Below, piece by piece: positions 27,242 to 34,413 of a DNA stretch of 64,000 nucleotides; the first letter of the stretch is position 1; each line of letters starts with the position of its first letter. This stretch comes from DAOPZC01 sp035353175 (GTDB taxonomy: Bacteria > Verrucomicrobiota > Kiritimatiellia > RFP12 > UBA1067): NCBI GenBank assembly GCA_035353175.1, contig DAOPZC010000003.1, forward strand, positions 155,324 through 219,323, written 5' to 3'. The translations under genes and the position numbers were made by a program. Below the pieces are notes generated by a model that worked only from the letters and a program-made list of their open reading frames with translations, did no database searches and was not told the origin of the DNA.

Positions 27242-27315
27242 GATTCTCAATTCGCCCCATCCCTTCTGCCCGGACGCGTCGCCATCCGTCTGAACCCCAT
27301 CTTGAATTTGGATGG

Positions 27316-27343
27316 ATTATACCACGCATTCCGACTGGGTAAA
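27316..27343 (-). promoter_or_regulatory. Strong promoter of the transport/partner-switching operon
   Basis: On the minus strand: TTTACC (27343-27338), a 16-base spacer and a perfect TATAAT (27321-27316). This gives a leader of about 70 bases before the ATG at 27241. Confidence 0.75.
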
Positions 27344-27363
27344 GCCTTGGAATTCCCTCCTTC

Positions 27364-28749
27364 TCACTCCCTCGGCTTCACGTTCCAGACCGTCAGCGCG
27401 CACAACAAAGAAAGCAGCGACGCCCCGATCCAGAACAGCGCGATGTGATCCACCGCGTATTCGCTCCCGTTGAAATGAAAGACCGTGTGCGCAAACTCGT
27501 AGACTTTCTTGCCGCCCTCGAGCGTTCCCTGCGACTTGATCAGATAGCCGCTCACAATGTCTTGGATACCCGCGCCGAGGTACGAGGCGATGCCGACGAC
27601 GCCCAGCGCCGCGCCCGCCGCGTTTTTCGGAGCCACGTCGACGGCCATCAGCCCGCCCAGGAAGCAGAAGAGCACGCCGATCGAAGTCCCGAACAGCACC
27701 ATCGCCAGCACGTCCACCGCCTTGTTCGCGCCCGGCACAAGGAGAAAGAGGCAGAGCGCGGCGGTGTTCATCACGCCGAAAATCAGCGCGGGCGCGTTGC
27801 GACGCCCGCCGAACAGCCTGTCCGAGATCACGCCGGACAAAAGCGTGCCGAAGAGGCCGCACATCGCGTTCACGGAAATGATCGAGCTGGCCTCAAGATT
27901 GGTGTACCCCTTTTTCATTTCGAGGAAATAGATGCCCCAGCTGTTGATCGCATAGCGCGACACGTAGATGAAAGCGCTCGCCAGCGCGATCATCCACACG
28001 GCCCAGTTGGTCAGGACCGCCTTCTGACCGGCCCCAACCGAAGCGTGCTCCCGCTTCTGTTCCGGAGGGATCGCCTCCCCCGACCAGTCGGCGATCGACG
28101 GCAAGCCCCGGCTCTGCGGGCTGTCCCGGTACAGGGTCCACGCCAGCACCACGCCGACCAGGCCGAACAGCGCCGCGCCCGCAAACCCCCACTGCCAGCC
28201 GAACGAAGAGACGACCAGCGACGTCAGGATGAAAGTCAGCGCCTCGCCCAGGTTGTGGCTCGTGCACCAGATGCCGTAGTAGGTCCCGCGCTCCCGGTTG
28301 CTGAACCAGCGGGCCAGCCCCACCACGCTGGCCGGCGCGCCCATGGACTGCGCGTAGCCGTTGATGCCCCACAGCACCGCGAACAGCAGCGCGGGCATGC
28401 GGAAGCCGAGGGCGAAGTTCGCCAGCGCCGAGACGAACAGGCCGACCGACATGAACTTGCGGATATCGCTGCGGTCCGCCAGAAAGCCGTTCACGCACTT
28501 GCCGACCGCGTAGGCGAAGAACAGCGCCGAGCCGATGCACCCCAGCTGTTCGGTGGTGAGATAGCCCGAGTCCACGAGGGGCTTCTTCATCACGTTCAGG
28601 CTCAGCCGACACACGTAGTAGAGCCCGTAAACCGCCACCATCACGAACACCGCCTGCTGGCGGCACCGGCGGTATTCGGAGGCCAGCGCCTCCCGCGTGC
28701 CGGTGACAGGCCGGTGCGGCGCCGGCTCAAAAAATGATAGAAACTTCAT
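27364..28749 (-). CDS. GlpT/UhpT-type organophosphate:phosphate antiporter
   Basis: 461 residues from the ATG at 28749 (MKFLSFFEP). It is a 12-helix major facilitator protein of the organophosphate antiporter family: 'YGLYYVCRLSLNVMKKPLVD' carries the first substrate-binding arginine, 'WFSNRERGTYYGIWCTSHNL' is the family signature, and 'YVSRYAINSWGIYFLEMKKG' carries the second arginine. It follows the glycerol-3-phosphate oxidation genes by 46 bases, so glycerol-3-phosphate is the likely cargo, exchanged for phosphate. A -10 element directly before its start suggests it can also be expressed on its own. Confidence 0.88.
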   Translation of the reverse strand: MKFLSFFEPAPHRPVTGTREALASEYRRCRQQAVFVMVAVYGLYYVCRLSLNVMKKPLVDSGYLTTEQLGCIGSALFFAYAVGKCVNGFLADRSDIRKFMSVGLFVSALANFALGFRMPALLFAVLWGINGYAQSMGAPASVVGLARWFSNRERGTYYGIWCTSHNLGEALTFILTSLVVSSFGWQWGFAGAALFGLVGVVLAWTLYRDSPQSRGLPSIADWSGEAIPPEQKREHASVGAGQKAVLTNWAVWMIALASAFIYVSRYAINSWGIYFLEMKKGYTNLEASSIISVNAMCGLFGTLLSGVISDRLFGGRRNAPALIFGVMNTAALCLFLLVPGANKAVDVLAMVLFGTSIGVLFCFLGGLMAVDVAPKNAAGAALGVVGIASYLGAGIQDIVSGYLIKSQGTLEGGKKVYEFAHTVFHFNGSEYAVDHIALFWIGASLLSLLCALTVWNVKPRE

Positions 28750-28756
28750 GGTTTGT

Positions 28757-28762
28757 ACTCTA
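28757..28762 (-). promoter_or_regulatory. TAGAGT -10 element seven bases before the transporter start
   Basis: On the minus strand TAGAGT ends seven bases before the ATG at 28749, with no ribosome site between. The -35 is poor (TTGCGC at an unusual 14-base spacing). Confidence 0.3.
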
Positions 28763-28795
28763 TCAAACTTGGCCGCGCGCAACACCCTGAAACGC

Positions 28796-29167
28796 TCAGC
28801 CCGCGGCGTCCGCCTGCACCGCCATGGTCGCCACGACGTCGACCCCCGTGCCGCACACGTCCTTCAGCACCACATCGCCGCTCCGGACCTGCGGCCGCAC
28901 GCATATCTGGCGAAGCGCTTCCAGACACGCGAAGATCTTCTCTTTCGGCACCGGCCGCGCCGTCTTCACGCTCAGCGGCGCGCGCCGCCCTTCAACCCGC
29001 ACCAGCGAGGTCACCATGCGCGTCGGGCACACGCACTCCTGCCGCGCATACGCCGCACCGCGTCCGCAGCCCGCGCCGTCCACCGACGTCACCTTCCCTT
29101 TTTCGAGCACAACGTTCAGGCGGCAGCCCATGGGGCATCCGATGCAGGTGATTATTTTCGCATTCAC
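28796..29167 (-). CDS. DUF1667 cysteine-motif protein
   Basis: 123 residues with the DUF1667 layout: 'CIGCPMGCRLNVVLE' near the N-terminus, 'GCGRGAAYARQECVCPTRMV' and 'PVPKEKIFACLEAL'. The clustered cysteines suggest an iron-sulfur cluster or metal site. Members are nearly always encoded with a GlpA-like and a TrxR-like flavoprotein, as here, and are thought to belong to the same electron-transfer complex. It overlaps the upstream reductase gene by four bases. Confidence 0.9.
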   Translation of the reverse strand: MNAKIITCIGCPMGCRLNVVLEKGKVTSVDGAGCGRGAAYARQECVCPTRMVTSLVRVEGRRAPLSVKTARPVPKEKIFACLEALRQICVRPQVRSGDVVLKDVCGTGVDVVATMAVQADAAG

Positions 29168-30423
29168 GGCTCCACCTCCACGGTCAGCTCCAGCCCCTGC
29201 GCATGTTGAGCAAGCAACGTCTTCGGCAACACCACCTTCACCATCTCGCCGGGCGTCAGGATACGGTGTCGCTTGCGAGTGACCTCCTCGCCGTCGACCC
29301 TCACCACCACCGCCGCATCCCTGAAAACCGCAGCCGGCCGGAACATCAGAGGAACCTCATCCTCCATGCGCCCGACGCAGATCGATTGCGGCACTAGGCC
29401 ACGCACCCCGACGCCGTCCCGCACCCGCAACACCGCCGCGCGGGAAGGCAGCAGCGACCGCGCAAACGCCGCAGCGTTCCTGCCGGCCTCCGCGGATTCG
29501 AGCGTCACATAATCCACCAGATCGTGAACATGCAGAACGTTGCCGCAGGCGAAGATGCCGGGCACGCTGGTCTGCAGCGACTCGTCCACCACCGGCCCCG
29601 AGGTGGCCTGCGCCAGCTCGACGCCGGCGGCCTTGGACAGCTCGTTCTCGGGAATCAGCCCCACCGACAGCAGCAGCGTGTCGCAGTCGAACCGCTTCTC
29701 CGTTCCGGGAATCGGATTGCGCCGCTCATCGACCTGCGCGACCGTGACGCCCTCCACGCGCTCGCGCCCGTGGATCTCCGTCACCGTGTGGCTCAGCATC
29801 AGCGGGATATTGAAATCGTCAAGGCATTGCACCACGTTCCGCGTGAGCCCGCTGGAGAACGGCATCAGTTCCACGCACGCCAGCACCTTCGCTCCCTCGA
29901 ACGTCATGCGCCGCGCCATGATGAGGCCGATATCGCCCGAGCCGAGAATCACCACGCGGCGCCCCGGCATCCAGCCCTCGAGGTTCACGAAGCGCTGTGC
30001 CGTGCCCGCCGTGTAGACGCCGGCCGGGCGCCAGCCGGGGATCATCAGCGCCCCGCGCGTGCGTTCGCGGCATCCCATCGCCAGCACGACCGCCTTGGCG
30101 CGGAACTGCTGGAGCCCGCGCGCCGGGCTCACCGCCGTCACCACGCGGTCGCGCGTCACGTCCAGCACCATCGTGTTGCATTGCGTCGGGATCTTGAGCT
30201 GCTGCACCTGGTCGACAAACCGCTGCGCATACTCGGGCCCGGTCAGCTCCTCTTTGAACACGTGCAGCCCGAAGCCCGTGTGGATGCACTGCTGCAGGAT
30301 GCCACCCAGCCGTTCGTCACGCTCCAGCAGCATGAGATTCTCGCAGCCCGCCTCGCGGGCCGCGACCGCTGCGGCCAAGCCGGCCGGTCCGCCGCCGATA
30401 ATCAATACGTCGATGTCAGTCAT
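29164..30423 (-). CDS. NAD(P)/FAD-dependent oxidoreductase of the GlpA-DUF1667 set
   Basis: 419 residues from ATG 30423 (MTDIDVLIIGGG); an alternative ATG at 30438 overlaps the previous stop. It is a two-dinucleotide-fold reductase: 'VLIIGGGPAGLAAAVAAREA' for FAD, 'RVVILGSGDIGLIMARRM' for NAD(P), and 'SVPGIFACGNVLHVHDLVDY' near the C-terminus. It lacks the usual CxxC redox pair of thioredoxin reductases. It probably passes electrons between the GlpA-like enzyme, the DUF1667 protein and NAD(H) in the cytoplasm. Confidence 0.9.
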   Translation of the reverse strand: MTDIDVLIIGGGPAGLAAAVAAREAGCENLMLLERDERLGGILQQCIHTGFGLHVFKEELTGPEYAQRFVDQVQQLKIPTQCNTMVLDVTRDRVVTAVSPARGLQQFRAKAVVLAMGCRERTRGALMIPGWRPAGVYTAGTAQRFVNLEGWMPGRRVVILGSGDIGLIMARRMTFEGAKVLACVELMPFSSGLTRNVVQCLDDFNIPLMLSHTVTEIHGRERVEGVTVAQVDERRNPIPGTEKRFDCDTLLLSVGLIPENELSKAAGVELAQATSGPVVDESLQTSVPGIFACGNVLHVHDLVDYVTLESAEAGRNAAAFARSLLPSRAAVLRVRDGVGVRGLVPQSICVGRMEDEVPLMFRPAAVFRDAAVVVRVDGEEVTRKRHRILTPGEMVKVVLPKTLLAQHAQGLELTVEVEP

Positions 30424-30445
30424 GGGATAATCAGCCATGGGATAA
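30416..30445. repeat. 15-base tandem duplication across a gene junction
   Basis: Two adjacent copies of TCAG(T/C)CATGGGATAA (30416-30430 and 30431-30445, one mismatch). On the minus strand each copy carries an in-frame ATG of the reductase gene, and one supplies the TGA of the upstream gene. Confidence 0.85.
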
Positions 30446-31936
30446 TGAAGGGCTCGCGGCCAGCGACTCGGGACCGGCAGGCGGACCGACGCGCGTCGCT
30501 GGTCGCGCGTCATGCGTCGGGGCCAGAAGACACGATCCGCCGCCGAATTTCGTCACCTCTTCCGGCGCCAGCCCCAACTCCTCACACAGAATTCCGATGA
30601 TGCGCGGCGTGCAGAACCCGCCCTGGCAGCGCCCCATGCCTGCCCGCGTGCGGCGCTTGACCCCGTCGAGCGTCCGCGCCCCGATGCGGCAGCGGATCGA
30701 CGCGCGGATCTCCGCCTCCGAAACCGTTTCGCACCGGCAGACGATGCGGCCATACGCGGGATCGCGCGCGACCGCCACCGCGCGCTCCGCCGCGTTCATC
30801 GACCGGAACTGCGGCCAATGCGAAGAGCCGCTCGCGAAATCTTTGCGCCGCGCCGCGCCCAGCTTGCCCGCGATCTGCTCGGCGAGCCAGACGCCCAGCG
30901 CGGGCGCGGCGGTCAGCCCCGGCGACTCGATGGCCGCCGCGTTGAAGAAGCCCGGCGCGTCCGGAGGTTCGCCCAGCACAAAGTCGCCGCGGTCGCCGTG
31001 CGCGCGCAAGCCCGCAAAGGTCGCGATCACCCCGCCGACCGGAAAACCGTTCCATACCTGCGCGGCCGATTGGCGGATCTTATCCAAACCCGTCGCGCTG
31101 GTACGTGTATCTGCTTTATCGTCGAGGTCTTCGGCCGTGGGCCCCACGATCAGCGTGCCGTCCACCGTCGGAGAAACGAGCACGCCCTTGCCCATCGCCG
31201 TCGGCACCTGGAACACGGTGGCATGGAACGCATCGGCAAACAGCTTATCGATCATCAGGTACTCGCCGCGCCGGGGCCGGATCGTGAGCTTCTCCACGCT
31301 GACCTGATTGTTCAGATCGTCGGCATAGAGCCCCGCCGCGTTCACGATCATCCGCGCCTCAAACACCTGCCCGTCTCCGGCCTCGACGCGCCAGCCGTCC
31401 CCGCATCGTGAAACCCTCTTCGCCCCGCAGCCGAAACGGAATTCCACGCCGTTTGCCGCGGCGTTCTCCGCGAGGCGGAAGGTCAGCTCGTAAGGGCAAC
31501 AGATTCCGCCCGTCGGCGCCACCAGCGCCGCGCACACCTCGTTTCCGATATTCGGCTCCAAGGCGCGGACATCATCCTGCCCGACAATCTTCAGGCCGGG
31601 CACGCCGTTCGCCGCGCCGCGCGCTTTCAGTTCCTCCAGCTTGGGAAGATCAGTCTCAGAAAACGCCACAACCAGCGACGAGTTGCGCCGGAACGGCACG
31701 CCCAACTCGCGACACCATGTCTCGAACAGCGCATTGCCCAGCACATTGAAGCGCGCCTTGTAAGTGCCGGGCTTGGCATCGAATCCCGCATGGACAATGG
31801 CGCTGTTCGACTTGGTCGCACCCTCGGCCACGTCGCAGGATTTCTCCAGCACGGCGACGCGCAGCTCGAAGCGCGCGAGCTCGCGCGCGACCGCGCAGCC
31901 CACCACACCGGCGCCGATGACGATCACATCCGTCAT
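30431..31936 (-). CDS. GlpA-like FAD oxidoreductase with C-terminal [2Fe-2S] domain
   Basis: 501 residues. An N-terminal DAO/GlpD-type FAD domain ('VIVIGAGVVGCAVARELARF', 'SNSAIVHAGFDAKPGTYKA') is followed near residues 395-455 by a BFD-like [2Fe-2S] domain with four cysteines ('RIVCRCETVSEAEI', 'GMGRCQGGFCTPRI'). This is the layout of GlpA, the anaerobic glycerol-3-phosphate dehydrogenase catalytic subunit, giving dihydroxyacetone phosphate. 2-hydroxyglutarate-type oxidases share the FAD domain and are the main alternative. The start overlaps the upstream phosphatase by four bases. Confidence 0.88.
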   Translation of the reverse strand: MTDVIVIGAGVVGCAVARELARFELRVAVLEKSCDVAEGATKSNSAIVHAGFDAKPGTYKARFNVLGNALFETWCRELGVPFRRNSSLVVAFSETDLPKLEELKARGAANGVPGLKIVGQDDVRALEPNIGNEVCAALVAPTGGICCPYELTFRLAENAAANGVEFRFGCGAKRVSRCGDGWRVEAGDGQVFEARMIVNAAGLYADDLNNQVSVEKLTIRPRRGEYLMIDKLFADAFHATVFQVPTAMGKGVLVSPTVDGTLIVGPTAEDLDDKADTRTSATGLDKIRQSAAQVWNGFPVGGVIATFAGLRAHGDRGDFVLGEPPDAPGFFNAAAIESPGLTAAPALGVWLAEQIAGKLGAARRKDFASGSSHWPQFRSMNAAERAVAVARDPAYGRIVCRCETVSEAEIRASIRCRIGARTLDGVKRRTRAGMGRCQGGFCTPRIIGILCEELGLAPEEVTKFGGGSCLLAPTHDARPATRVGPPAGPESLAASPSLSHG

Positions 31937-32739
31937 GCGAGGTCCCCCAGCGTTTCCAGAATGACCGCCGGTTCGGTGCCGCGGTAGCCGGCCAGATTTT
32001 CGCGCGTGGTCTCGCCCGAAAGCACACAGACGAAATCGATGCCCGCGTTGTCGGCCATGGCCTTGTCGGTGTAAAGCCGGTCGCCCACCACCGCGATCTG
32101 CTCCGTCGTGAAGCTCTGCAGCACGGGTGCCAACAGCGAGGGCGCCGGCTTGCCGAACACGCGACTGGGCTCGCGTCCGTTGGTGGTGCGCATCAGCGCG
32201 ATCAGCCCGCCGACGTCGGGAATCGGGCCCTCTTCACTCGGGCAGCACGCATCGCCGTGCGTGGTCACGTAGTCCAGCGCGGGGTTAGCGTTCAGCAACG
32301 CAGCCGCGCGGCGCAGCTTCTCGTAGGTCAGCTCCGTGTCGTACGCCAGGGCGACCAGCTGGTTCACGCCCGGCTCGTAGTCGAAACGGACGCCCGGCAG
32401 GCGCTCGCAGAGGTGACGGTGTACAATTGTGTTGGCGACATCGAAGACTGAGGTGTAACCCTGCTCACGGATGTACGTTTCCAGCGTGGTCAGCGGCGTC
32501 AGGATTTGTTCTTCGCAGACCCTGACCCCCGCGCCGCTCAGCTTGTCGAGATACGCCTGGGGCGTCTTCGAGGTGTTGTTGGTCAGATAGAAAAATGCAT
32601 AGTCATCCGCGTGCTCCTTCACGAAACGGATTGCCGGCTCGATCGGGTGGCTCCCCATGAACAACGTTCCGTCCAGATCGCACACGAAGGCTTTTTTCCG
32701 CCGAAGATCGAATGTCTGTTGAGCTCGTGTCCCTGCCAT
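31933..32739 (-). CDS. HAD-IIA phosphatase (NagD-like)
   Basis: 268 residues from the ATG at 32739 (a second ATG five codons upstream is possible). HAD motifs are complete: 'CDLDGTLF' (nucleophile Asp and acid Asp), 'YLTNNTSK', 'FGKPAPSLL' and 'GDRLYTDKAMADNAG'. The IIA subfamily includes phosphatases acting on glycerol-phosphate, phosphoglycolate and nucleotides. As the first gene of a glycerol-3-phosphate oxidation operon it may dephosphorylate glycerol-phosphate overflow or clear side products. That role is inferred from context. Confidence 0.85.
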   Translation of the reverse strand: MAGTRAQQTFDLRRKKAFVCDLDGTLFMGSHPIEPAIRFVKEHADDYAFFYLTNNTSKTPQAYLDKLSGAGVRVCEEQILTPLTTLETYIREQGYTSVFDVANTIVHRHLCERLPGVRFDYEPGVNQLVALAYDTELTYEKLRRAAALLNANPALDYVTTHGDACCPSEEGPIPDVGGLIALMRTTNGREPSRVFGKPAPSLLAPVLQSFTTEQIAVVGDRLYTDKAMADNAGIDFVCVLSGETTRENLAGYRGTEPAVILETLGDLA

Positions 32740-32832
32740 TGCGTCTCGCCTCATTTCCTCATCCTTGCCGAAACAGCGCGCTCCTCAAAAAAGTTCGCAC
32801 GCACACGCAAGGTCTGTTTTCGCCACGCGCCA

Positions 32833-32841
32833 AATATAACA
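32833..32841 (-). promoter_or_regulatory. Extended -10 element of the glycerol-3-phosphate operon
   Basis: TG-T-TATATT on the minus strand, about 95 bases before the phosphatase start; no clear -35. Confidence 0.35.
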
Positions 32842-32932
32842 GACGCGGCTCGTGACGGCTTTTTTCAAACAGGGTATTTTCAGATTAGACGGGCCGCCGT
32901 CCCGAGCGCAGGCGAAAACCCGGCTAACCCGT

Positions 32933-34411
32933 TCATTTCGTCTCGCTTCGCGAGGCCACCCCCGCCGGGCCGCCAGATTCGCCCCCGCGGCTGGAGAAAA
33001 GCGACTGGACCTGTGCGGCGGACAGCGTCGTCCCGTAGACGCGGACGTCGTCCACGATACCCCGGCCTTTCGTATTCCCGGCGTTTCCTCCCCCGACATG
33101 GAAAGCCCCGCCCGGCGCGAACCAGCGGGCGATAGGTCCATTCGCACGCACGGCGCCATCGACGTACAGACTCGCCCGGTTCGTGTTCACATTGTCCCAG
33201 ACGAGTGCCACGTGATACCACCGCCCCGGACCGCCCAGTTGACCCAGGCCGCAGGACACCTCGCCCGCGTCTTTGCCCATCCTGAACTTCAGCCGTCCGT
33301 CGCCGCCGATCCACATCTCCCACAGATTCGGATTGCCGATGTTGTCGAACACGGTGTTGAAATTGTAGAACGCCGCCGGCCGATACCACAGCGCCACCGC
33401 ACCCTGTTCTTGAAACGGATACGCGGCGCTCGCGAAATCGTCCACGCCGTCCAGGGCGAGCCCCTGCCCGATGGCCCCGTTTGTATACACCGGCGATCCC
33501 GAGAGCGACGCATCGAACAATGGCCCGCCGCACCCGCTGTTGGTTGCCGCGCCGTCGAACGTCCAGTGGATCAGCGGACCCGCGCTTGGCTTGGCCCGCA
33601 CCAGCGTCGCAAGCGTCGCACCGCAGTCACTCGTAACCGTCTCGACGCCCATTGCGGCCAATTCCACAGACCGGCGCACGCGGTTGACCGTCCAGATATG
33701 GAAGCTGAGTCCCACCGCCTTCACGGCGCTCACGAATCCCGGCGTGATGTCCACCGAGTCCTGCGCATCGACGCCCGACGCGTTGCAGGCTTTCGCGGCC
33801 GCGACAACCGCCTCGGCGGTCGGGCCCGGTGTCCCGTCTTTCTTCGGCCCCGTCCCCGTCAGCCAGTAGACGCGGTAGTCCGGGAGTTGCCTGCGCACCG
33901 CGGTCACGACGTTCGTGTTGAAGCAGATGAAGACCACCCGCTCAGGCGTCGCCTTCGGTTCCGCGGCCAGCACTTCGGACAGGCGAGGCATGATCTCCGT
34001 GCCGCACTTGATCTCCACATAGATCTCGAAGCGGTCCTGCGCCAGCGTCAGCGCCTCAGACAGCGTCGGCATCCGCTCGCCCGCGAACTGCTTTCCCTTC
34101 CAAGATCCCGCGTCCAGCGCGCGCAGTTCGGCCAGCGTGGCGTCGCGCGGCTTCACGTCCTTGCCCGCCGTCCGCTTCGCCGTGCCGTCGTGCAGACAGA
34201 CGATCTCGTTGTCCTTCGTCAGATAGATGTCGCACTCGAAACCGTCGGCTTTTCTGTCGACCGCCATGCGGAACGCGGCCATCGTGTTTTCGGGCGCACT
34301 CATGGATTCGCCCCGGTGCGAGATGAAGCGCACGCCCGAAGCGTCACCCCAAGCCGTCCCGCCTACCGCCAACGTCACCAACAAAATCCCCATATGCGCA
34401 TTTTTCATCAT
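32933..34411 (-). CDS. Exported glycerophosphodiester phosphodiesterase with one LamG module
   Basis: 492 residues from ATG 34411, two bases after the upstream stop, with AAGGA nearby. After a signal peptide (to about 22), residues 25-275 are a GDPD domain: 'ISHRGESMSAPENTMAAF', 'DGFECDIYLTKDNEIVCLHD', 'FEIYVEIKCG' and 'HIWTVNRVRRSVELAAMGVE'. Residues about 280-475 are a LamG/concanavalin-like module ('HWTFDGAATNSGCGG', 'GVDDFASAAYPFQEQGAVAL', 'FHVGGGNAGNTKGRGIVDDV'). The tail is short and lacks the C-terminal motif of its neighbours. It would release glycerol-phosphate from glycerophosphodiesters outside the inner membrane, held to its target by the LamG part. Confidence 0.9.
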   Translation of the reverse strand: MMKNAHMGILLVTLAVGGTAWGDASGVRFISHRGESMSAPENTMAAFRMAVDRKADGFECDIYLTKDNEIVCLHDGTAKRTAGKDVKPRDATLAELRALDAGSWKGKQFAGERMPTLSEALTLAQDRFEIYVEIKCGTEIMPRLSEVLAAEPKATPERVVFICFNTNVVTAVRRQLPDYRVYWLTGTGPKKDGTPGPTAEAVVAAAKACNASGVDAQDSVDITPGFVSAVKAVGLSFHIWTVNRVRRSVELAAMGVETVTSDCGATLATLVRAKPSAGPLIHWTFDGAATNSGCGGPLFDASLSGSPVYTNGAIGQGLALDGVDDFASAAYPFQEQGAVALWYRPAAFYNFNTVFDNIGNPNLWEMWIGGDGRLKFRMGKDAGEVSCGLGQLGGPGRWYHVALVWDNVNTNRASLYVDGAVRANGPIARWFAPGGAFHVGGGNAGNTKGRGIVDDVRVYGTTLSAAQVQSLFSSRGGESGGPAGVASRSETK

Positions 34412-34413
34412 TT

